Below are positions 32,611 to 41,990 of a DNA stretch of 50,522 nucleotides, one piece after another; position 1 is the stretch's first letter; the number at the start of each line of letters is the position of its first letter. The position numbers and the translations under genes are program-made. This DNA is from Chloroflexota bacterium (GTDB taxonomy: Bacteria > Chloroflexota > Dehalococcoidia > Lucifugimonadales > UBA3495). Where the stretch lies: the NCBI GenBank assembly GCA_028875655.1, contig JAPPCX010000086.1, positions 1-50,522 of the forward strand, given 5' to 3'. Below the pieces are notes generated by a model, which saw nothing but the letters and a program-made list of their open reading frames with translations, made no database searches and was not told the DNA's origin.

Positions 32611-32709
32611 TTTTTACAACTTAAGTTCCCCGTACAACCGGTCGTTTCCTACCCGGCTGAACTTCACGTCCGGCTGCCAGTAGCGGCGACCCCCAAGGAG
32701 GTCAGAAGC

Positions 32710-33591
32710 ATGACGACGGTAGGAAGCGGAAAGTACTCCTATGAAGTGGTGGAGAACTGGGCCAGGCTGCCGGAGGGCGACACCTTCGCCATGGTCAGCG
32801 CCATCGCCACCGACTCCCAGGACCGGGTGTTCGCCTTCCAGCGCAAAGACCCGCCCATTCTCATCTTCGACCGGGACGGCAACCTGCTGGACAGTTGGGG
32901 GAACGGAGCATTCTCCTTTGCCCACGGCATCTACATCGACGACAAGGATACGGTCTATTTGACCGACCGGGACAACTCGGTCTGCCTCGTTTACACCATC
33001 GACGGCAAGCCCATCCAGATGCTGGGACGCCACGGCGTCCACTCCGACACTGGCTGCGAAAACCCGGGCGACCTCTGCCCCCGTTCCGCCGGCCCCTTCA
33101 ACTACCCAACCGAACTGATCCCGTCTCCGTCGGGCGACCTGTACGTAGCCGACGGATACCGCAACGCCCGCATCCACCGGTTCAGCTGGGACGGTCAGCT
33201 CAAGCAGTCTTGGGGAGAACCGGGCAAGAGCGAGCCGGGACACTTTCACCTGCCCCACAGCCTTCTGATCCACAATGACACGATCTTCCTCTGCGACCGC
33301 GAAAATCACCGGATGCAGCTCTTCAACCTGGACGGCGAGTTCATCGCCATTTGGGACGACATTCAGCGGCCCATGGACATCTCCGTGGACCGCGCTGGGA
33401 ACCTGGTGGTCAGCGAGGGTCCCGTCAACGATGCTTCGGCCCGGGTCAGTGTGCTGGACACTTCCGGCAACGTCCTGGCGCGGTTCGATTGCCGCGGCCC
33501 CGGCCACGGCAGCTGGGTGGACTCCCGCGGCGACATCTACGTGGGCCTCAGCGACGGCACCGGCATCGACAAGTTCGTTCGCCAGGGCTAG
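32710..33591 (+). CDS. NHL-repeat beta-propeller protein, paralogue
   Basis: The 293-residue protein is a six-bladed NHL propeller with blades such as IATDSQDRVFAFQRKDPPIL, GIYIDDKDTVYLTDRDNSVC, SGDLYVADGYRNARIHRF and DTIFLCDRENHRMQLFNLDG. It parallels the protein at 11324-12160 blade for blade, with a small insert around CENPGDLCPRSAGPFNYP containing two cysteines. AAGGAGG precedes ATG 32710. It lies at the edge of the catabolic block, converging on the thiolase-like gene. A lyase or hydrolase role is possible but unproven. Confidence 0.85.
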   Translation: MTTVGSGKYSYEVVENWARLPEGDTFAMVSAIATDSQDRVFAFQRKDPPILIFDRDGNLLDSWGNGAFSFAHGIYIDDKDTVYLTDRDNSVCLVYTIDGKPIQMLGRHGVHSDTGCENPGDLCPRSAGPFNYPTELIPSPSGDLYVADGYRNARIHRFSWDGQLKQSWGEPGKSEPGHFHLPHSLLIHNDTIFLCDRENHRMQLFNLDGEFIAIWDDIQRPMDISVDRAGNLVVSEGPVNDASARVSVLDTSGNVLARFDCRGPGHGSWVDSRGDIYVGLSDGTGIDKFVRQG

Positions 33592-33621
33592 CCCGACTGC
33601 GCTAGCCCTGGCGGGTGAGCG

Positions 33622-34917
33622 CTAATCCGGTTGCCTGCTCAACATGAGGAACCCGTTGCTGTCGGGGGTATTGCAGCCCGCCAGCGCAGTTTCGGCGCGC
33701 ACCGTCACCTGCCTGGCTCCGGCCGTTCCGCGCAGTTGCTCAATGCTGTCGGAGAAGAGGCAGGCGCGAGTTCGGCCGGTTCCGTTGTTTCCGCCACTTG
33801 ACAGGAAGGGATGGGGGCCTTCGACCCTGATGTCGTCGGCATAGAAGTCGTGGGCCTCTCCCCACTTGACCCCATGCCACTGGAAGCCCTCCAGGAATTG
33901 CTGGGTGAAGGTGAGGTAGCCGTCGTAGGGGTTGAATACGTCCACGTCGTTGGGTCCCAACCCGGAACCTTCCCACATCTTCCGCGCCAGACTGGCGACC
34001 GCTGCCTGGTGCTCGTCCAGCGTTGACATCGTGCTTCTGCCCCGGCCGTTGTTCTGGGCGTGGTTAAGGACGTAAACCGGCTTTTGCCTCAGGTCTCTGG
34101 CGCGCTCGGCGGTGGTGAAGATGAAGGCCGCGCAAGTGTTTACCGGGCGGTCGCAGTCGTAAATCACCAGCGGTTCTTCAATCACGCGCCCGTTCAGGTA
34201 ATCCTCCAGGGTGAGCTGATACGGCTCGTGGAGAGCGTAGTAGCTCCACGGAGTCAGCAGGCCATTGCGGCGCAAGTTCAAGCACAACGGGGCCAATCCG
34301 TCGTGGGACTTGCCGTATTTTTTGCAGTATTGCTGGAAAATCACCAGGTTGTTGAACATCGCGCCGCTCTGGTAGCCCCAGGGCAGGGTAAAGGCGCCGT
34401 TGCCGTGGGCTTCCTGGCTGTTATTCGCCGGGTTGTTGTGCCCATACCGGCCGGAGAGATTGACCATCGGGTACCAGACCAGGGCCGTCTCGCATAGACC
34501 GTCGCCCACTGCCTGGGCGGCCAGACCCATCATGGGGCCGATGTAGGGCGCGTCGGAGTAGAAATACTGCGCGTTGTTCAACCCCAATTCTCTTTGCATC
34601 CACTCCGCCGATGCGTAGGTCAGGCCGTCCTCGGTGTCATACGGCGGATCAAAGTAAGGACGGGGCGCCCAGGTCTGCTCGGCGCGGGTTTCCCTGCTGG
34701 TGATCAGCCCGTCGATATCGTCCAGAGACAGGCCGGCGTCTGCGATTGCTTTGAGGCAGGCTTCCTTGCTCAAGCCTCCGCAGCTCCGGTCCATGGTGAC
34801 GCCGTCCCAACGTCGATCAATGTGGGACTGTCCCCAACCTACGATGGCGACTTTCCCCCGATGCTCCCAGATTCCCAATCCTTCCCGATCTCGCATCCAG
34901 CCCCGGTCGCTGACCAT
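33622..34917 (-). CDS. Thiolase-superfamily protein (SCP2/Ltp-like)
   Basis: The 431-residue protein has the thiolase-fold layout: KVAIVGWGQSHIDRR at the N-terminus, LSKEACLKAIADAGLSLDDI and DGLITSRETRAEQ. The C-terminal part has NPYDGYLTFTQQFLEGFQW and FLSSGGNNGTGRTRACLFSD. The usual acyl-accepting Cys region reads YFYSDAPYIGPMMGLAAQAV, with no Cys, and the GHPxGxTG-type His loop reads NNGTGRTRA. It resembles the Ltp-type enzymes that work with a DUF35 partner as retro-aldolases, and the DUF35 gene is immediately upstream in the operon. GAGGAGG precedes ATG 34917. I infer C-C cleavage of an acyl-CoA. Confidence 0.85.
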   Translation of the reverse strand: MVSDRGWMRDREGLGIWEHRGKVAIVGWGQSHIDRRWDGVTMDRSCGGLSKEACLKAIADAGLSLDDIDGLITSRETRAEQTWAPRPYFDPPYDTEDGLTYASAEWMQRELGLNNAQYFYSDAPYIGPMMGLAAQAVGDGLCETALVWYPMVNLSGRYGHNNPANNSQEAHGNGAFTLPWGYQSGAMFNNLVIFQQYCKKYGKSHDGLAPLCLNLRRNGLLTPWSYYALHEPYQLTLEDYLNGRVIEEPLVIYDCDRPVNTCAAFIFTTAERARDLRQKPVYVLNHAQNNGRGRSTMSTLDEHQAAVASLARKMWEGSGLGPNDVDVFNPYDGYLTFTQQFLEGFQWHGVKWGEAHDFYADDIRVEGPHPFLSSGGNNGTGRTRACLFSDSIEQLRGTAGARQVTVRAETALAGCNTPDSNGFLMLSRQPD

Positions 34918-34972
34918 ATCAACCTCCTCGTGTTCTCTGCGCTATTGAACGTCTTTGGATTCGCCGGCCGGT

Positions 34973-35401
34973 CTAGGCAGCCACCCGCCATTCGTGAATC
35001 AACTGGCCGGTGCCGGTTTCTTCAAATATCAACTCCACCGGGGCTCCAACGGGAACTTCCCCGGGCGGCGTTCCCGGGAGGTTGGACAGGAAGTTGATGC
35101 CGGGGTCTTCGTCCAGGGTAATTACGGCAAAGTTGATGGGCTGCGCCGACCGGAACCCCCTGATGCGGGAATCGCGTATCACCATGTACACGTCGATGTG
35201 TCCCTTGCCCTCAACCTCTCGCCACTCCAGGTTGTCCGCCGTGCCGCACGTGTCGCACCGTTGGGCGGGCGGATAATGCAGCCGCTCGCACGCGGTACAG
35301 TTCTGCAAGACCAACCGCCGCTCGTTGCAAGCGTCCCAGAAGGGTTTGGTTAGATCATTGGGAACCGGACCGGGTCTCTCCAGCCCTGGGATCGTTGACA
35401 T
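34973..35401 (-). CDS. DUF35 OB-fold/zinc-ribbon acyl-CoA partner protein
   Basis: The 142-residue protein has the rubredoxin-like zinc ribbon (NCTACERLHYPPAQRCDTCG, four Cys) near residues 34-53, then an OB fold: GKGHIDVYMVIRDSRIRGF, INFAVITLDEDPGINFLSNL, and VGAPVELIFEE. DUF35 proteins bind acyl-CoA and form complexes with thiolase-like enzymes. Its start overlaps the upstream HAD gene by 47 bases, and the thiolase-like gene follows, so the two probably form a complex. Confidence 0.92.
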   Translation of the reverse strand: MSTIPGLERPGPVPNDLTKPFWDACNERRLVLQNCTACERLHYPPAQRCDTCGTADNLEWREVEGKGHIDVYMVIRDSRIRGFRSAQPINFAVITLDEDPGINFLSNLPGTPPGEVPVGAPVELIFEETGTGQLIHEWRVAA

Positions 35402-35762
35402 CGCTCTTCCCTCCTAATGCGCGATTAATCCACGGCTCAGTATATCCGTCATCCATCCAGACGAAATGGAACCCCGCTTCCAGGGCAAATTGGCGATCCA
35501 GGTCGGTATCGCCGATATGGTAGTACTCCTCAACCTGAAATCGAGATTTCACGTCCGGCAGGTCCTGCTTCGATGAAACGAAGCTTACTTCAATGCCGTA
35601 CCGATCCCAGATGCCCTGCTGCACCGGAAGCGGGCGATCGGATGCGCTCCCGATGATACACCCGGAAGCCTGCGCTTTCCTTACCATGCTCATGGTGACC
35701 GGACCGGGCGGGTCTCCCGCTTCCAGCGTCCCATCAATATCGAAACTGACCAGTATTGCCAA
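35355..35762 (-). CDS. Small HAD-superfamily phosphatase-like protein
   Basis: The 135-residue protein has HAD motif I in ILVSFDIDGTLEAGDPPGPV, motif II at CIIGSASDRPLPVQ, a Lys-containing FVSSKQDLPDVKSRF and motif IV in YYHIGDTDLDRQFALEAGFH. It has no cap domain, so it is a minimal HAD. Function is unknown: it may dephosphorylate a pathway metabolite. It lies 12 bases after the CoA-transferase gene and overlaps the DUF35 gene, an unusual member of such an operon. Confidence 0.83.
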   Translation of the reverse strand: MAILVSFDIDGTLEAGDPPGPVTMSMVRKAQASGCIIGSASDRPLPVQQGIWDRYGIEVSFVSSKQDLPDVKSRFQVEEYYHIGDTDLDRQFALEAGFHFVWMDDGYTEPWINRALGGKSDVNDPRAGETRSGSQ

Positions 35763-35774
35763 GTACGGCCTCCC

Positions 35775-38246
35775 TTACGGCTCCCCGCCCACTGAGGGAT
35801 CCGCCCATTGGACAATCCCCCGCGCCCCCAGGTCTTCAATCGCATGGTCGCTGTACCCGAGTTCTCGCAGCAGGGGCCTGGTGTGCTGGCCGACTTGAAT
35901 GGAGGTACGGTAGGTCCCCGGGGTCAAGGACATTTCGACCAGCCCGCCGTATCGGAGATACTTTCCGATGTGCGGGTGCTCGACTTCGACGCTGAGGGCA
36001 TTGGCCCTGGCGTGGGGATGGTCGGCGTAAAACTCGCCTTCCACGGCCTCGTCGGCCCGGACACAACCGACGTCCGCGTTGGTCAGCAAGTCTTCCCATT
36101 CGGCCGCGGCGCGTTCGGTGAAGATTGCGGAAAGCTCGGCGGCCAGGGCTTCGTCATGGGCTTGTCTCGCCTCCGGAGTCGAGAAGCGGCGATCAGCCAG
36201 CAGGTCTTCCCGTTGGACAGTCCGGCAGAATTGCTCCCACTCGTCCTGGAATAAGCAACCCAGGAACACCCAACCCTCGGCGGCGCGGTACAGACGATAC
36301 AGGGCATGAAGACCGTGGACATCTGCGTCGGGCAGGGCGATGGGATGGCGATTTGCGTAGTCGTAATACTCATCGGCGTTGGTCCACGCATTGGCGTTGA
36401 GCATGGTGACGTGGACCGGCTGGCCCTTGCCGGTGCGGTCTCGGGCGCGCAGGCCCAGCAGGATCGCCGTGGCCACCGCCGGCGACGTGTTCTGGTCCGG
36501 CCCCCAGTTGGATTTCATGATCCAGCGGGTGGCCTCGACCGTTTGCTCGACATTCATTTCCCGCTCGGGAGGAGGGGGCATGCCGCGTCCCATCTGTCGC
36601 ATCGCTCCGCCCATGATGGCGCCCGGGATAGGATGGGCGCCCGGACGGCGGGCGTGTTCGCCGTATTCGCCGTAAGTCCCCATCCAGACGTGGATCAAGC
36701 GGGGATTGATCTTGCGGCAGGTGTCCCAATCGACCTGGAGACGCTCCGGCACGCCGAGGCGGAAGTTGTGCGAGAGAACGTCGGCCCTGGCGATGAGCTG
36801 ATGGATGATCTCTTTGCCCTCCGGGGTCTGCAGATCAATCTGAATGCCTTCCTTGCCGGCGTAAGTCCGTGGGTCGGCCACTGCCTGCGCAGTGGAACGA
36901 CGTCCCTCGTCGAGTCGCCGGTCAGTGGCATCGATCTTAATGACACGCGCCCCGAGGTCGGCCAGAAGGGCCGCGCCGTAAGGGCCGGCCTGGATGGTGG
37001 CCAGGTCGAGGACGGTTACGCCGGACAGGGGGTGGGCTGGCGCACCGGCGCCATCAGATCCGGCCGAACTATCGCTTGTCGTTGCCGGCCGCTGCCGACG
37101 GCGTTCCAACACTTCGGCGGTGTGCTGTCCCACGTCGGGAGCCGGGCCGCTGGGCTCGCCCGGAGTCTCTTTGAAATCCACCAGGGGGGCCAGGGTACGC
37201 ATCGGGCCGACGCGAGGATCGTTGATCGTTACTACCGTATCGTTGGCTACCACCGCGGGGTGATCCATGGCCTGAACGCTGGTGCGATATGGCTCGGCGG
37301 CGATATTGCCGTCCTGGAGATACATCTCCATCCACTGGTCGGCGGTCTTTTCCAGCTGCTTGTTCAGGATCTCCCGGCGCAGGAGCTCGCGGTTCTCAAC
37401 GCTGACGGCGGGAACTTTCTCGAACCGCGCATCCTCCAGCAGATGGCCGAGGCCAATGACCTTGAGATGCCCCTGGACGTGAGGAACCCTCTGGTTGGCG
37501 TGCTGGAGCCAGACGCCGTCCCTGGTGCGCACGGGGACGTATCCGATGGTGGAGAGGCCGCGACCGGGCGGTCTGCCCGGGAACCGCTCGGGGTCCCGGC
37601 GCCGAAGCTGCATGTTCACCAGTCCGCCGTCGCCGACGTTGTTGTCATGAGGAGAAGCAAGGGCCTGAACAATGCTGGTCTGCACCCATTGACCACGACC
37701 GCACAAGTCCCGCACCCGGAGGGCGGCCAGGATGCCGCGCGCTGCGGCCTGGCTGGCGTGCCAACTGCCGGTGGGCACCGCCGAATACACCGGGCCGTCG
37801 CGGTCAGGCTGCCCCTCCATGTTGAGCATCCGGCCGGCCTTGGCCGCAACGATGCCCTCGTATCCTTTGACCCAGCGGAGCGGACCTTTTTGCCCAAAGC
37901 CCGTGATGGAACAATAGACCAGCCCGGGATGATGCCGCGACAGCGTATCGTAATCCAGCTCCCAGCCGGCCATGTCACCGGGACGGAAGGACTCGACGAG
38001 AACGTCAGCCTCACCAGCCAGACGGATGGCCTGCTGCTGTCCTTCCGCGGTTTCGAGGTCGAGCACAATGCCTTTCCTGCCGCGGTTCCATGAAATCCAG
38101 GACTGCTGGAATCGGAACGGATCCCCGCCGGGAGGTTCGACCTTGATCACCTCGGCGCCGAAGTCGGCCAGAACCAGGGTGCAGAGGGCGCCCGGCATAC
38201 CCAACGAGAAATCGAGGACGGTAAGGCCTTCACACGGTCCTGCCAC
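35775..38246 (-). CDS. Fused tandem CaiB/BaiF family III CoA-transferase
   Basis: The 823-residue chain holds two family III CoA-transferase units. Unit 1 (about 5-390) starts GLTVLDFSLGMPGALCTLVL and has YCSITGFGQKGPLR. Unit 2 (about 406-815) starts PLSGVTVLDLATIQAGPYGA and has HVWMGTYGEYG. Single-domain members are about 400 residues, so this is a fusion. The catalytic Asp of formyl-CoA transferase lies in a VxVxxxDA context; here unit 1 has VQTSIVQA (Gln194) and unit 2 has VHVTMLNA (Asn617), so neither half has the standard residue. It would move CoA between acids, or has another role. It heads a minus-strand operon; 38247-38388 should hold the divergent promoters. Confidence 0.9.
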   Translation of the reverse strand: MAGPCEGLTVLDFSLGMPGALCTLVLADFGAEVIKVEPPGGDPFRFQQSWISWNRGRKGIVLDLETAEGQQQAIRLAGEADVLVESFRPGDMAGWELDYDTLSRHHPGLVYCSITGFGQKGPLRWVKGYEGIVAAKAGRMLNMEGQPDRDGPVYSAVPTGSWHASQAAARGILAALRVRDLCGRGQWVQTSIVQALASPHDNNVGDGGLVNMQLRRRDPERFPGRPPGRGLSTIGYVPVRTRDGVWLQHANQRVPHVQGHLKVIGLGHLLEDARFEKVPAVSVENRELLRREILNKQLEKTADQWMEMYLQDGNIAAEPYRTSVQAMDHPAVVANDTVVTINDPRVGPMRTLAPLVDFKETPGEPSGPAPDVGQHTAEVLERRRQRPATTSDSSAGSDGAGAPAHPLSGVTVLDLATIQAGPYGAALLADLGARVIKIDATDRRLDEGRRSTAQAVADPRTYAGKEGIQIDLQTPEGKEIIHQLIARADVLSHNFRLGVPERLQVDWDTCRKINPRLIHVWMGTYGEYGEHARRPGAHPIPGAIMGGAMRQMGRGMPPPPEREMNVEQTVEATRWIMKSNWGPDQNTSPAVATAILLGLRARDRTGKGQPVHVTMLNANAWTNADEYYDYANRHPIALPDADVHGLHALYRLYRAAEGWVFLGCLFQDEWEQFCRTVQREDLLADRRFSTPEARQAHDEALAAELSAIFTERAAAEWEDLLTNADVGCVRADEAVEGEFYADHPHARANALSVEVEHPHIGKYLRYGGLVEMSLTPGTYRTSIQVGQHTRPLLRELGYSDHAIEDLGARGIVQWADPSVGGEP

Positions 38247-38388
38247 GGTTCACCTCTCCCTTTGGTTGCGACGGAGTATGCAGCCCGCTGAAGACAGCCG
38301 TCAACCTTTGGCGGATACCTGATACCCGGCTGGCCCCGGTCAATGTACAATCACGGAACGTATCACGTTTTGTTGCGGATGGTGAATC

Positions 38389-39879
38389 ATGCGGACCGGG
38401 GCCGAGTACAGAGAGAGTTTGCGCGACGGGCGCAACGTGTGGGTCGTGGGAGAGGGAGCGGTGGCGGACGTTACGACGCACCCGTCCACGTTGGGCATGG
38501 TGGAAGAGTACGTGGCCTGGTACGACCGTCACTTCGACGCCGACTGGCAGGACGTGCTGCTGACCGAGCCCGACGCAAAGGGCGAGCGGCGTCCGCTGGC
38601 GCTCACCCCGCCGAAGACGTCGGATGACTTGAGACGGTTGGGGAAAGCGATCAGCGCCGTGCATTTTGCCACCGGCGGGAACATGACCCACACCCCGGGG
38701 TACGGCGCCTTGATCGCGCTGGGGCTGCTGAACGTCCTCAAGCGGTTGGACCACTCTGCCGAGGACATCGGGGCGGCCGAGGCGTACCTGGAGAGTTTGG
38801 GAGAGAGCGGCAGGTTCCTGACCTACGCCGGCGGCGGCCCGCTGATTGGCGCGCGGCTGCGGGAGGATGAAAGCGAGCGCGTGGCGCTGCGGCTGGTCAA
38901 CGAAACCGCCGACGGCATCGTGGTCAGCGGCAAGATACAGATGCACACCAGCACGCCTTTCGCGGAAGACCTGCTGATCTCCACCCGCAACGACATGCCG
39001 GCGGGGAGCGGAAGGTACCTGTGGTTCATCGTGCCGGTGAACTCCGCCGGCCTGCGGGTGGTGTCGCGCCGACCCGTTGCCAGGCACAAGAACCCGTTTC
39101 TTTCGCCCCTGAGCAGCCGGTTTGACGAACTGGACTCCATGGTCTGGATGGAGGACGTTTTCATCCCGCGGTCTCGCGTTTTCACCGCCGAAGCCCCGGA
39201 CCGCAACCGGCGGCATTCGTTGGTATGCTGGCTGCTCTGGCATCACAGCTACGGCTGGCTCGCGAAGGCGGAACTGACGCTGGGCCTGGGCCTGGCGCTG
39301 GCCGAAGTGATGAGACTCACCGCCAATCCACAGACGATTGAGCAGTTGGTGGAGATGACCGTAAACGTACAGACTACCCGCTCGTGCATGGTCGCGGCGG
39401 AGATGGAGCCGGAAACGACGGCTAGCGGGTATGCCCTGCCCAACCAGTTGCACGTGGCCGCTGCCGGGATCAACACGCTCAAGGTCCGCCAGCGGATGAG
39501 TGAGATACTGCGGGGCCTGCCCGGTTCTTCGCTGGTGAACGCCCCGGCGGACACCGACTTCGCGGATCCCGTCATGGCGGCAGAGCTGGAAGACGCCTTC
39601 GGCGGGGGCGGCTACACGGCGATCCAGCGGGCGGCGCTGTTGCAGTTGGCCTGGGACCAGGTATCCTCGGGCCTGGACGGCCGGGAGGCGGTCTTCGAGC
39701 TGCACGCCAGCGGCGGGCTGGAGTCATGGCGCCGCCAGTTGGCCGCGTGGTTTGACCGGTACAACGAGTTGGCCAACGGCGTGCGGGATTTGGTACAGGT
39801 GGACCTACCGCCGATGGACCTGAGCAGCCTGCAGGAGATGCCGTCACCGGCGCGGCGAATGCCAATGCCGGGCAGGTGA
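38389..39879 (+). CDS. 4-hydroxyphenylacetate 3-hydroxylase (HpaB) family protein
   Basis: The 496-residue protein follows the HpaB/4-hydroxybutyryl-CoA dehydratase fold: an N-terminal RTGAEYRESLRDGRNVWVVG, a middle domain with GIVVSGKIQMHTSTPFAEDL, FDELDSMVWMEDVFIPRSRV, and the C-terminal helical domain LGLALAEVMRLTA. HpaB enzymes hydroxylate phenols with FADH2 supplied by a separate reductase; no reductase lies nearby. The cysteine/histidine cluster of 4-hydroxybutyryl-CoA dehydratase is not apparent, so the monooxygenase branch is preferred. ATG 38389 diverges from the CoA-transferase gene, and the alpha/beta hydrolase follows. Confidence 0.88.
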   Translation: MRTGAEYRESLRDGRNVWVVGEGAVADVTTHPSTLGMVEEYVAWYDRHFDADWQDVLLTEPDAKGERRPLALTPPKTSDDLRRLGKAISAVHFATGGNMTHTPGYGALIALGLLNVLKRLDHSAEDIGAAEAYLESLGESGRFLTYAGGGPLIGARLREDESERVALRLVNETADGIVVSGKIQMHTSTPFAEDLLISTRNDMPAGSGRYLWFIVPVNSAGLRVVSRRPVARHKNPFLSPLSSRFDELDSMVWMEDVFIPRSRVFTAEAPDRNRRHSLVCWLLWHHSYGWLAKAELTLGLGLALAEVMRLTANPQTIEQLVEMTVNVQTTRSCMVAAEMEPETTASGYALPNQLHVAAAGINTLKVRQRMSEILRGLPGSSLVNAPADTDFADPVMAAELEDAFGGGGYTAIQRAALLQLAWDQVSSGLDGREAVFELHASGGLESWRRQLAAWFDRYNELANGVRDLVQVDLPPMDLSSLQEMPSPARRMPMPGR

Positions 39880-39928
39880 ATGAAACCCCGATCACTGAGG
39901 ATCGGCTAGCGACCAACCGGAGGATGTC

Positions 39929-41938
39929 GTGGCTATTACGGAACTGGAAATCACCAAGCGCACCAGCTTTGCGTCCGCCAGGAGCTTCGGCGACGTGGGG
40001 CCTTATGAACTGCTGGAGGGTACGGCCCATTACGCCGTGGACCCGTCGAATCCCCGGAACCAGGGGATTACGGATTTGGAGCTGGCTCCCCGGAACTCCG
40101 CCGGCGAGGTAGAGTTCTCGGCGGACTTCGCCATGCTGCGGCCGGTGGACATCGACCGGGGGAACCGGCGCATCCTGTTCGACGTGGTGAACCGGGGCCG
40201 GAAGACGGCGCTGAGCCTGAACAGCGTTCCCACCGCCACGGATCCCACCACACCGCTGGAAGCGGGCAACGGCTACCTGATGCGCCGGGGCTATACGGTG
40301 GTCTGGGGCGGCTGGCAGGCGGACGTTCCGCCTACGCCGGGCCTCATCGGGCTGCACGTGCCGGAGGCCATCGGCCCGCACGGGCCACTGACCGGCAAGA
40401 TTCTCTGCCAGTTCCAGTGCAACGAACCCACCCAGGTGTTCCTGTTGGCGGACCGGCAGCACCTGCCCAATCCCGCCGCCGACCCCGAGGAGGCGGAAGC
40501 GACCCTGACCGTGCGGGACCTGCCGAACAGCCCGGCGACGCCGGTTGACCGGAGCCAGTGGTCCTTTGTGCGGGTTGAGGATGAGGACCTGGAACCGCAG
40601 CACAGCCACATTTACATGCCCTCCGGGTTCGAGCCGGGGAAGATTTACCAACTGGTGTACACCACGACGGGGAGCCGGATCGTGGGCCTGGGGTTTGCGG
40701 CGATGCGGGACATGGTCTCCTACCTGAAACACGCTCCGGCGCCATTCGACGGGCGACGAGGGAACCCCTGCGACGGGGCCATAGACTACGCCTACGCCAT
40801 GGGGCGTTCGCAGAGCGGCCGGTTCCTGCGCCAGTACATCCACGTGGGGATCAACGAAGACGAGGAGGACCGGCCGGCGCTGGACGGGATCATCCCCCAC
40901 GTGGCCGGCGGGATGCGCGGCGAGTTCAACCTGCGCTTCGGGCAGCCGTCCAAGGACGTCTGCTACATCATACCGGAGCTGTTCCCCTTCACCGACACAA
41001 TGCAGACGGACCCGGTGTCGGGAGCGCAGGGTTCCCTGCTGGAGGCCCTGGAACGGCGGGGCAACGTGCCCAGGATCATGTTCACCAACACGTCCGCCGA
41101 GTACTGGCGGGGCGACGCGGCGCTGATCCACACCGACCTGGAGAGCCTGACCGACGCTCCGGAGTCCCCGTGGGCGCGGCGCTACCACTTCGCCGGCTGC
41201 CAGCATGGTTCCGGCGAGTTTCCCCCGTTGGAAATCCGGGCAGCCGACGGGATCAAGGGACAGCTGCCCTTTAACAGCGTGGACTATGCTCCGCTGCTGC
41301 GGGCCGCGCTGGACAACCTGGACCGGTGGGTTACCGACGGCGTGGAACCGCCGGCCAGCCGCCACCCCAGCCTGGACGACGGCACGGCGGTGGAGTCCCA
41401 CACGCTGCTGGAACGGTTTGCCCAACTGCCCGACGTGCGGGTTCCCGCCGAGACCACCCGGGCGGTGCGGCTGGACTATGGGCCGGAGTCGCATCTCGGC
41501 CGAACTACCAGGCTGCCCGCCGACGTGGGCGAGGAGTTCCCGGCGCTGGTGGCAGACCTGGACGAATCCTTCAACGAGCGGGGCGGCATACGGCTGCCGG
41601 ACCTGACGGTTCCGGTGGCGACGTACACCGGCTGGAACCTGCGCGACCAGAGCATCGGCAACCCCAACCTGTTTATCGGCATAACCGGCGGGCTGGCCGG
41701 CTGGACGCTGCCCCTGCCGGCGACGCAGGCCGAACGGGAGACCACCGGCGACCCTCGAGCGTCCATCGCAGAGCGCTACGCCAGCCGCGAGGACTACCTG
41801 GAGCAGGTTACCCACGCCGCAATGGACCTGGTGGCCGAGCGGTACCTGCTGGAGGAAGACGTAGCGGAGGTGGTGGACCTGGCGGCGCGGAAGTACGATT
41901 ACTGGGCCGCTCCCATGCCTGAGAGCGAGACCGGCTGA
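39929..41938 (+). CDS. Large alpha/beta hydrolase-domain protein
   Basis: The 669-residue protein resembles the alpha/beta hydrolase domain proteins of PF20091: an N-terminal beta region FASARSFGDVGPYELLEGTA with RRILFDVVNRGRK, and GYTVVWGGWQADV. The hydrolase core has the nucleophile elbow AMGRSQSGRFLRQYI (GxSxG near residue 293) and a C-terminal DLTVPVATYTGWNLRD. It starts at GTG 39929, six bases after GGAGG. It probably hydrolyses an ester, lactone or amide. It lies 49 bases after the HpaB-like gene and is likely co-transcribed. Confidence 0.85.
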   Translation: MAITELEITKRTSFASARSFGDVGPYELLEGTAHYAVDPSNPRNQGITDLELAPRNSAGEVEFSADFAMLRPVDIDRGNRRILFDVVNRGRKTALSLNSVPTATDPTTPLEAGNGYLMRRGYTVVWGGWQADVPPTPGLIGLHVPEAIGPHGPLTGKILCQFQCNEPTQVFLLADRQHLPNPAADPEEAEATLTVRDLPNSPATPVDRSQWSFVRVEDEDLEPQHSHIYMPSGFEPGKIYQLVYTTTGSRIVGLGFAAMRDMVSYLKHAPAPFDGRRGNPCDGAIDYAYAMGRSQSGRFLRQYIHVGINEDEEDRPALDGIIPHVAGGMRGEFNLRFGQPSKDVCYIIPELFPFTDTMQTDPVSGAQGSLLEALERRGNVPRIMFTNTSAEYWRGDAALIHTDLESLTDAPESPWARRYHFAGCQHGSGEFPPLEIRAADGIKGQLPFNSVDYAPLLRAALDNLDRWVTDGVEPPASRHPSLDDGTAVESHTLLERFAQLPDVRVPAETTRAVRLDYGPESHLGRTTRLPADVGEEFPALVADLDESFNERGGIRLPDLTVPVATYTGWNLRDQSIGNPNLFIGITGGLAGWTLPLPATQAERETTGDPRASIAERYASREDYLEQVTHAAMDLVAERYLLEEDVAEVVDLAARKYDYWAAPMPESETG

Positions 41939-41990
41939 CCCGTGAAACCTGCGTCACGTGAAGCCCGCGTCAACGGTGAACGGCGGGCGG

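Noticed and set aside
36306-38093. Long open frame antisense to the CoA-transferase gene
   Set aside because: It mirrors the GC-rich codon pattern of the real gene on the other strand, has no recognisable family, and lacks a ribosome binding site.
39572-41815. 747-codon minus-strand open frame opposite the alpha/beta hydrolase
   Set aside because: The plus strand encodes clear HpaB-like and hydrolase motifs; the antisense product is rich in His, Arg, Gly and Pro and shows no domain.
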